Assembly: GCA_900317015.1 (NCBI GenBank)
Contig: ONFH01000158.1
Coordinates: 1 to 11,628 of the forward strand
Source: an uncultured Erysipelotrichaceae bacterium
Lineage (GTDB): Bacteria; Bacillota_I; Bacilli_A; Erysipelotrichales; Coprobacillaceae
DNA length: 11,628 nt
Direction: 5' to 3'
Shown here: positions 7,008 to 11,628 of the stretch, in pieces
How positions within the stretch are numbered: position 1 is the first letter of the stretch
Layout of the letters: each line of letters starts with the position of its first letter
The notes under the pieces: model-generated
The model's database searches: none
What the model was told of the DNA's origin: nothing
What the model saw: only the letters and a program-made list of their open reading frames with translations
Position numbers and translations under genes: made by a program

Positions 7008-7170
7008 AATAGCTCTCCACAAGTATATATCTTGTGACAGTGTAAGACATCTTCTCCCTTACACCAGTAAGTCAGTACGTGCAATTGCTGACTCCTTCGG
7101 CAATCCTCCTCTTTCAATATCTGGATGCACCCATTGACAATATTGAATTCATAGTCCTTGCGCCTCTATT
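7008..7170 (-). promoter_or_regulatory. lysine riboswitch (L box) aptamer
   Basis: Reading the minus strand from 7170, the conserved lysine-riboswitch blocks appear in order: AATAGAGGCGC (P1 and the start of the core), GAAAGAGGA, GCCGAAGGAGUC, a CUGGUGUAAG/CUUACACUGUCAC arm, and CUUGUGGAGAGCUAUU closing the core. P1 pairs AAUAG (7170-7166) with CUAUU (7012-7008). The blocks line up with the B. subtilis lysC leader as I remember it. Lysine binding should stabilise P1, free the terminator at 6962-6987 and stop transcription of the ACT-dapA-dapB-lysA operon. Without lysine, the P1 3' strand is free to form the antiterminator. Confidence 0.96.
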
Positions 7171-7177
7171 TGAGCTA

Positions 7178-7206
7178 AGTATACTACACTTATCTGTTGC
7201 TTGCAA
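7178..7206 (-). promoter_or_regulatory. promoter of the lysine operon
   Basis: On the minus strand TTGCAA (7206-7201) and TATACT (7183-7178) are separated by exactly 17 bases. The predicted start, about 7171, falls at the first base of the riboswitch P1 helix. A 12-base inverted repeat, GTTGC-TT-GCAAC (7196-7207), covers the -35. Confidence 0.8.
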
Positions 7207-7299
7207 CGTATTTAACATTTCCTTTTCACTTCATAAATAAATTAAATATACGTTATTATTTCCTCTGTATATTTCAATACTATCATATTTTTAAATTAA

Positions 7300-7321
7300 T
7301 GAAAACGGTTGCAAGTTTTCA
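7300..7321. promoter_or_regulatory. cre-like palindromic operator
   Basis: TGAAAACGGTTGCA (7300-7313) matches the CcpA cre consensus TGWAANCGNTNWCA at every constrained position except one. The same stretch also forms a wider perfect inverted repeat, TGAAAAC-N8-GTTTTCA (7300-7306 and 7315-7321). It lies about 30 bases upstream of the PRD-gene -10 region and about 95 bases from the divergent lysine promoter. CcpA is the default reading; another LacI-type or unrelated regulator would also fit. Confidence 0.5.
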
Positions 7322-7330
7322 AAATTTTTA

Positions 7331-7357
7331 TAGACAAATGAAATTAAATACTATAAT
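7331..7357 (+). promoter_or_regulatory. promoter of the PRD-protein gene
   Basis: TAGACA (7331-7336) and a perfect TATAAT (7352-7357) are 15 bases apart, a short but usable spacing. Transcription would start near 7364, downstream of the first in-frame ATG at 7358. That ATG therefore cannot be the start codon for this transcript. Confidence 0.6.
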
Positions 7358-7402
7358 ATGTCCCATGAAATATTGAGACTAAAAAGAAACGAGGGATGCT
7401 AT

Positions 7403-8077
7403 TTGGTTATTGAACTAAAAGAAAAATACGAACAGCTTAAAGATGAAGTCTTTGAAATCGTCAAAGATTTTGCAACAAAAAATCAATTAGACGTTGATGA
7501 TACCGTCTTATATAATTTAGCTATTCATTTATCATTATCCATTGCTCGTGAAATGACTGGCAGCTTTATCGATACCAGCTCCTCACAGCTGTCCAGCTGT
7601 AAATCATTAGCAACCTATCCAATCGCTCAGGACGTCATCAAAACATTAATGAAGAATTATTCCATTGAACTTCCTGAATCCGATATCGCTTATTGTGCTA
7701 TGTATTTAGCAAATAAATCATTACTTGATTTAGACTTCAACGTCGAAAGTGATATCGTGGATCATGAAATGGAAGACATCATGAATGAGACCCTTGTGGA
7801 AATCAAAAATCAGCTTGGTTATGACCTTCGTCAAAATGAAAGTTTCGTTCAAGGTATGACTTTGCATTTCTATCCCGCAATCGAACGATTAGAAAATAAT
7901 GAACAGCTAACAGAAAACTCAATGGTCAAAGAGATCAGTTCCAATGAACTTCCTTATAAGTGTGCCAACATCTTAAATGAAGTCGTTGAAAAACATTATA
8001 AGAAGTCATTCAATAAAAATGAACTGTCTTACATTACCCTTCATTTCGGGGTCGCTTTCTATAATCAGGATGCTTAA
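7403..8077 (+). CDS. stand-alone dual PRD-domain protein (probable TTG start)
   Basis: A 224-residue protein consisting only of two PTS-regulation domains (PRD), at about 27-105 and 135-222. In antiterminators of the BglG/LicT type and in activators such as LevR, PRDs are phosphorylated on histidines by HPr or EII proteins. Candidate histidines are His42 in the first domain and His155 (TLHFYPAIERL) and His214 (ITLHFGVAF) in the second. The usual second histidine of PRD1 is replaced by Tyr (AYCAMYL). No RNA-binding CAT domain, helix-turn-helix or EII module is attached, so the output is unclear; it may act through a partner. The TTG at 7403 is chosen because GAGGG (7391-7395) lies seven bases upstream and the ATG at 7358 abuts the -10 box. 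No PTS gene is in the window. The cre-like site upstream fits a sugar-related role. Confidence 0.75.
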   Translation: MVIELKEKYEQLKDEVFEIVKDFATKNQLDVDDTVLYNLAIHLSLSIAREMTGSFIDTSSSQLSSCKSLATYPIAQDVIKTLMKNYSIELPESDIAYCAMYLANKSLLDLDFNVESDIVDHEMEDIMNETLVEIKNQLGYDLRQNESFVQGMTLHFYPAIERLENNEQLTENSMVKEISSNELPYKCANILNEVVEKHYKKSFNKNELSYITLHFGVAFYNQDA

Positions 8078-8102
8078 GATCGAGCTTTATGCTCGATTTT
8101 TT
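8076..8102 (+). terminator. terminator of the PRD-protein gene
   Basis: ATCGAGC (8079-8085) pairs with GCTCGAT (8091-8097) across TTTAT; flanking A-T and G-U pairs extend the stem, and a T run ends at 8102. It begins right at the stop codon. Confidence 0.88.
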
Positions 8103-8113
8103 ATTGCGAATGC

Positions 8114-8139
8114 AAAAATAGGAACTTACTCGTTCCTAT
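8114..8139 (-). terminator. terminator of the MFS-mnmE-gntR operon, overlapping the gntR end
   Basis: On the minus strand ATAGGAAC (8139-8132) pairs with GTTCCTAT (8125-8118) across GAGTAA, followed by five T. The 5' arm is made of the last gntR codons and the gntR stop codon lies in the loop. Confidence 0.82.
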
Positions 8140-8845
8140 CTTCTACAATATTCATATGATATTTAAATATATTTGGCAGCTGTCTTGATTCCGTATATTC
8201 AATCAGCTCACCATGACCATCATAAACATGCTTTCTGACGATCATCACAGAATCCTCTGTATGGAGATACTGCTGATCCAAAAAAGAATTATCCTCCAAT
8301 GTCAGATCACATTGACACATTTTTAAGGAGACCTGTCGTTCTTTTAAATAATGGTACAAAGAATTCTCAATCGTATGAGAATCCAGGTCAGGAAAGATAT
8401 CTTGCCTTAACATATTGATCTCAACAATGACCGGCTTCTCTTCAATATAACGAACTCGTACTAATAAGATCAACGGTAGACCAAGACTAAAACCACTTTG
8501 GGCTGCAATATCAGGATCCACGACGATCTGCTTGTGGATCATAAGCTTCGTATGGACCTTTAAATGATGACGTCGTCCAAAATCACAAAATGCTTCAAGA
8601 GGACGATAATCATAGCCTAAAGACACCAAGGGCTGATAAATGACGCGGACACCGTAGCCATGACGAGAAAGGGTCAGACCGTCTTCCTCCAGCTTTTTCA
8701 TAGCACGTCTAATCGTATTACGTGAAGCATCATAGATCTGTGTACATTCATGTTCACTGGGCAATAAGCTATCATAAGCATAAGTTCCATTTAAGATCTG
8801 TTCTTTCAAGTCTTCATAAATGGCTAAGTATTTAGTAGAGGACAT
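8126..8845 (-). CDS. GntR-family transcriptional regulator with UTRA domain (HutC subfamily)
   Basis: A 239-residue repressor-type protein. Residues about 1-70 form the GntR winged helix-turn-helix: KYLAIYEDLKEQILNGTY, then LPSEHE and the recognition helix region SRNTIRRAMKKLEEDG, then a wing with RHGYGVRV. Residues about 90-235 fit the UTRA effector-binding domain, ending in IEYTESRQLPNIFKY. The N-terminal style resembles trehalose repressors (TreR), but no sugar gene is adjacent, so no ligand is assigned. Its ATG shares one base with the stop of the small membrane-protein gene. It is the last gene of the MFS-mnmE operon and might control that operon or a distant target. Confidence 0.9.
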   Translation of the reverse strand: MSSTKYLAIYEDLKEQILNGTYAYDSLLPSEHECTQIYDASRNTIRRAMKKLEEDGLTLSRHGYGVRVIYQPLVSLGYDYRPLEAFCDFGRRHHLKVHTKLMIHKQIVVDPDIAAQSGFSLGLPLILLVRVRYIEEKPVIVEINMLRQDIFPDLDSHTIENSLYHYLKERQVSLKMCQCDLTLEDNSFLDQQYLHTEDSVMIVRKHVYDGHGELIEYTESRQLPNIFKYHMNIVEDRNE

Positions 8846-9087
8846 TATTTCTTACCTTTATGGATCATGAATTTCGATAAAACAAATAATGTCGGCAGTT
8901 CGATCAACGAAACAAAGGCAATGATCATCACGATCATCGTAATAATATTGAAGACCTGATTCTTCCCATTATTAACAGCTGAAAAAAGAAAGAAGAGGGC
9001 CCAGCTGATCACCATGATGATCAGATCAACTTTCATAAATTTCTTATAACGCAGGCCAATTGCCTGATAAAGCTTTTTCTGATCCAT
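8845..9087 (-). CDS. small membrane protein with two predicted helices
   Basis: An 80-residue protein of no recognised family. Hydrophobic segments at about 21-38 and 46-71 suggest two membrane helices joined by a short polar loop (NNGKNQ). The N-terminus and C-terminus are basic (RYKKFMK and HKGKK), which favours both ends facing the cytoplasm. It starts one base after the mnmE stop and overlaps the gntR start by one base. Such packing supports a real, co-translated gene. The ribosome site (AGGT, within the last mnmE codons) is weak, so coupling to mnmE translation is likely. No function is proposed. Confidence 0.75.
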   Translation of the reverse strand: MDQKKLYQAIGLRYKKFMKVDLIIMVISWALFFLFSAVNNGKNQVFNIITMIVMIIAFVSLIELPTLFVLSKFMIHKGKK

Positions 9088-9088
9088 C

Positions 9089-10423
9089 TTATTTACCTAC
9101 ACAAAATCTTGAAAATAATTCATCTAAGAGATCTTCTTTAGCCTGCTCACCTAAGATTTCCTTCAGATCTTCCCAGCATTCATAAAGATCCTCATTGATC
9201 AGATCAACAGGAATGTACTGTTTCATGGCATCAATTGCACGATCCAAAGCTTGCGATGCTTTTTCTAATAACTGAAGCTGTCTTTCATTAGCAAGTACAT
9301 GGGCGTCCTCACCATTGATGGCACTAAAATCAAAATGCTCTTTGATCTCTTCAGTCAGTTTTTCAATATCATTCTTTTTCGCAGAAATTGGAATACCTGC
9401 AACATCTACGACTGTGCCAAGATCGGCTTTATTAATAATGACAAGACGATTCGTATCCTTCGTCTTCTCTAAGATCTTCTGATCTTCTTCATCTAATGGT
9501 TTTGATCCATCAACGACAACCAAAACAAGATCTGCCTGATCAATTAAAGAGAGGGACTTTTCCACACCGATCTTTTCAATCTTTTCATCCGTCTCATGGA
9601 TTCCCGCCGTATCGATCATATTTAAAACGACAGAACCTAAACGGATCGTTCCTTCAACGACATCTCGAGTCGTTCCGGCGACATCCGTGACAATGGCTTT
9701 TTCTTCATCCAATAAAGCATTCAGCAAAGATGACTTCCCAACATTTGGTTTTCCAACAATGACTGTTGAAATTCCATCTTTCATCAAGCTGACATTCTTT
9801 GACTTTTCAATGATCTTATTCATTTTATTACGAAGAGAAATACTTTTAGGCAGAAGCTTCTCCGCTGTCAATTCTTCCACATCTTCATATTCTGGATAAT
9901 CAATATTCACTTCGACCTGCGTGATGATCTGAATCAGATCCTCTTTCAGGTCTTTAATAAAATTAGAAATATTTCCCTGGATCCCTCTTAAAGCCAACTT
10001 TGCAGCTTCATCATTATTAGCGGTCACCATATCAGAAATAGCTTCCGCTTGTGACAAGTCAATACGTCCATTTAAAAAGGCACGTTTACTAAACTCACCA
10101 CGTTCAGCCATACGAGCACCTTTTTTAAGACAAAGCTGAAGAACTTTTCTTGTAATAAAGACACCGCCATGACAATTGATCTCAACCATCTCTTCACCAG
10201 AGAAGGTATGCTTGCCACGATAAATAGAAACTAAACATTCATCCACTTTTTCATCGCCATCATAAAGAAAGCCATACGTCAACGTCTGCGTCTTTTTATC
10301 AATAATATTGCCGCTAAAAAAGGACTGCACGAACGCAATGACGCCTTTGCCAGACAAACGGATGATAGAAATTGCTGCTTCTAATCGTGAAGTCGCAACG
10401 GCTGCAATAATATCATCATTCAT
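9089..10423 (-). CDS. mnmE: tRNA uridine-5-carboxymethylaminomethyl modification GTPase
   Basis: A 444-residue GTPase that works with MnmG to modify the wobble uridine (U34) of certain tRNAs. The N-terminal folate-binding domain spans about 1-115, followed by helical parts that flank an inserted G domain at about 215-370. G motifs are GKPNVGKS (224-231), GTTRD (250-254), DTAGI (271-275), NKAD (331-334) and SAK (347-349). The protein ends in FCVGK, matching the conserved C-terminal C(I/V/L)GK with Cys441. The length is near the family norm. One oddity is residues 11-18: the usual Gly-rich STPxGxGGI loop reads TSRLEAAI. The ATG overlaps the end of the MFS gene by eight bases, with AAGGAG nearby. 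It is not next to mnmG or the rnpA-yidC-jag cluster, at least not within this window. Confidence 0.97.
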   Translation of the reverse strand: MNDDIIAAVATSRLEAAISIIRLSGKGVIAFVQSFFSGNIIDKKTQTLTYGFLYDGDEKVDECLVSIYRGKHTFSGEEMVEINCHGGVFITRKVLQLCLKKGARMAERGEFSKRAFLNGRIDLSQAEAISDMVTANNDEAAKLALRGIQGNISNFIKDLKEDLIQIITQVEVNIDYPEYEDVEELTAEKLLPKSISLRNKMNKIIEKSKNVSLMKDGISTVIVGKPNVGKSSLLNALLDEEKAIVTDVAGTTRDVVEGTIRLGSVVLNMIDTAGIHETDEKIEKIGVEKSLSLIDQADLVLVVVDGSKPLDEEDQKILEKTKDTNRLVIINKADLGTVVDVAGIPISAKKNDIEKLTEEIKEHFDFSAINGEDAHVLANERQLQLLEKASQALDRAIDAMKQYIPVDLINEDLYECWEDLKEILGEQAKEDLLDELFSRFCVGK

Positions 10424-11594
10424 ATTTTTTCTCCTTCATTTTCATATAAATCACACCACAAATTAAAGCTGTCACATAAGCACATGCCGAAATGACAAAT
10501 GGTCCAGTCTTCATATGTGCATATATTGCCCCGGCAATACTGGCCCCAAAAATCATTCCTAATGACTTTGTCGACTGATAAAAACCCATGACAATATTAC
10601 GGTTTGAGGTATTGGATAAAGCCATGATCATGTTCTGCTCAAGTGGCACAGTTAAGGCATAAATACCATAGAACACTAAAACAGTCCCGATCATTAAATA
10701 GGCATTTCCTATCATTAATAAACTATAAAGCACCAGACTTCCTAAAATAAGCAAAACAATATTGCTTTTCTTTAATTTCTTCTTTTTTAACAAGATCATT
10801 CCCACACTCATATTCAGCGTTAAGGAAATCAGACCACATAAGCCTTTATAAGTTCCATTGATCTTGCTCGTAAAGTGTAAAACATCTTTTAAATAATAAT
10901 TAAATGACTGATCCAAACAAGTGTAGCCAAAGAACACCATCGTTGTCATTACAAATAAGACCACAAAATATTTATTCATGAATTCTCTAGCACTCATAAA
11001 TGCTTTAAAAGGATTAGATTCCTTGATGATCTCATGAGCCGTTGCTTGTTCTTTCACATCATTTTCTAATAAGACATAAAAAAGAATACCAGTCACGATC
11101 AATTGTACGATCTGTACATAAAAGCTTGTCATGACCGAGATTTCTCCTAGCCAGCCACCAATAAAGTACCCAATCGCATCGGCGACCGTCTGAATCGTTG
11201 CATTTAAAGTCAGATCACGACCTCTCGTTTCTTTAGGGGAGAGATTGCCAATATAGGTCAAGGAGCCAACAAAGAATGCTCCACAAGAAAGACCAGCTAA
11301 TAAACGAGCAATCAAGATCGTCACGCTATGGGTCGAGAGGGCAAATAAAAGCTGACAGATGCCATACCCAATTCCGCCAAAAGCCATCGCCGACTTCGAT
11401 GAGATCACACGTGTCATCTTGCCCCAAAAAGGGGAAGATAAGAACATGCCCAGCGACATGGCCGCAAAAGCATAACCAAACATGGCATCAGGTACATGGA
11501 GACCTTTGAAAAAAGTCGGAGTGACCGGATGCGCATAACTGGCTGCCAAGTTCCATGATATGATCAGCATCAAAAAAAGTTTTTTCTTTTTCAT
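10416..11594 (-). CDS. MFS family transporter, probable drug or metabolite efflux type
   Basis: A 392-residue protein with hydrophobic segments along its whole length, consistent with 12 membrane helices. An MFS motif-A-like stretch, GKMTRVISS, lies in the loop after helix 2 (58-66). A motif-C-like DAIGYFIGG is in helix 5 (139-147), a feature of proton-coupled exporters of the DHA1 type. A long cytoplasmic loop near 185-205 separates the two halves. The substrate cannot be read from sequence. AAAGGAAA lies shortly before ATG. It is the first gene of the operon visible here, and its end overlaps mnmE by eight bases, so the two are co-translated. Confidence 0.88.
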   Translation of the reverse strand: MKKKKLFLMLIISWNLAASYAHPVTPTFFKGLHVPDAMFGYAFAAMSLGMFLSSPFWGKMTRVISSKSAMAFGGIGYGICQLLFALSTHSVTILIARLLAGLSCGAFFVGSLTYIGNLSPKETRGRDLTLNATIQTVADAIGYFIGGWLGEISVMTSFYVQIVQLIVTGILFYVLLENDVKEQATAHEIIKESNPFKAFMSAREFMNKYFVVLFVMTTMVFFGYTCLDQSFNYYLKDVLHFTSKINGTYKGLCGLISLTLNMSVGMILLKKKKLKKSNIVLLILGSLVLYSLLMIGNAYLMIGTVLVFYGIYALTVPLEQNMIMALSNTSNRNIVMGFYQSTKSLGMIFGASIAGAIYAHMKTGPFVISACAYVTALICGVIYMKMKEKKYE

Positions 11595-11618
11595 ACAAAT
11601 TTCCTTTCTTGAAGGATT

Positions 11619-11624
11619 ATTATA
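11619..11624 (-). promoter_or_regulatory. possible -10 element of the MFS-mnmE operon
   Basis: TATAAT on the minus strand lies 24 bases upstream of the MFS start codon. Any -35 would be beyond the window end, so the promoter cannot be confirmed. Confidence 0.35.
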
Positions 11625-11628
11625 AAAA

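Noticed and set aside
6721..7137. Long open frame on the plus strand across the ACT gene and riboswitch
   Set aside because: It is antisense to a conserved protein and a structured RNA, and it has no convincing ribosome site or recognisable protein pattern.
6961..7175. T-box leader or tRNA gene as an explanation for the structured leader
   Set aside because: There is no T-box TGGNACCGCG-type block and no tRNA cloverleaf. The lysine-riboswitch blocks explain the whole stretch.
1..11628. Defence system, prophage, transposon, CRISPR array or integron
   Set aside because: No transposase, integrase, nuclease, phage or Cas-like protein and no regularly spaced direct repeats were seen. Gene content is ordinary metabolism and regulation.

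Overview
The window looks like a chromosomal segment from a low-GC Firmicute. AT-rich coding sequence, strong AGGAGG-type ribosome sites, a class-typical lysine riboswitch, a PRD regulator and a GntR/UTRA regulator all fit that. Several proteins would be at home in Erysipelotrichia-type gut bacteria, but this placement is an impression, not a measurement. No mobile element, CRISPR array, rRNA or tRNA gene was found. Most of the window is ordinary core metabolism with well-formed regulatory signals.

Layout, left to right. (1) 130-1143 (+) encodes a secreted, lysine-rich beta-repeat protein with its own promoter and terminator. (2) The 325-base gap 1144-1468 is not empty. It holds inverted repeats, a possible promoter, two overlapping micro-ORFs and a strong terminator, followed by an extended -10 promoter for the next gene. 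(3) 1469-2398 (+) encodes a membrane-anchored alpha/beta hydrolase. (4) Convergent to it is a minus-strand lysine block, transcribed from about 7171 down to 3475: promoter, lysine riboswitch, riboswitch terminator, a stand-alone tandem-ACT protein, dapA, dapB, lysA, then a GAAA-tetraloop terminator. A ketopantoate reductase-family gene (2553-3455) sits just beyond that terminator and ends at its own hairpin. (5) A divergent intergenic region (about 7207-7351) carries a cre-like site and palindromes. (6) 7403-8077 (+) encodes a stand-alone dual-PRD protein, probably with a TTG start. (7) A second minus-strand operon (11594 to 8126) encodes an MFS transporter, MnmE, a small membrane protein and a GntR/UTRA repressor. 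Its genes are tightly packed and overlap.

How the genes work together. DapA and DapB catalyse the first two committed steps from aspartate semialdehyde, and LysA performs the last step from meso-diaminopimelate to lysine. The riboswitch shuts the block off when lysine is abundant. The first gene encodes only the ACT regulatory half of an aspartokinase, which suggests enzyme-level lysine feedback is supplied by a separate subunit acting on a kinase encoded elsewhere. The intermediate steps (dapD/dapH, aminotransferase, dapE, dapF) are not in the window.

Three likely start sites differ from the longest open frame: the reductase at 3455, the ACT protein at 6938 and the PRD protein at TTG 7403. 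In each case a promoter, hairpin or ribosome site decides the start. I did not find a clearly new biological system. The least explained items are the micro-ORF/terminator cassette at 1276-1419, the orphan ACT regulatory protein and the stand-alone PRD protein with its palindromic upstream site.
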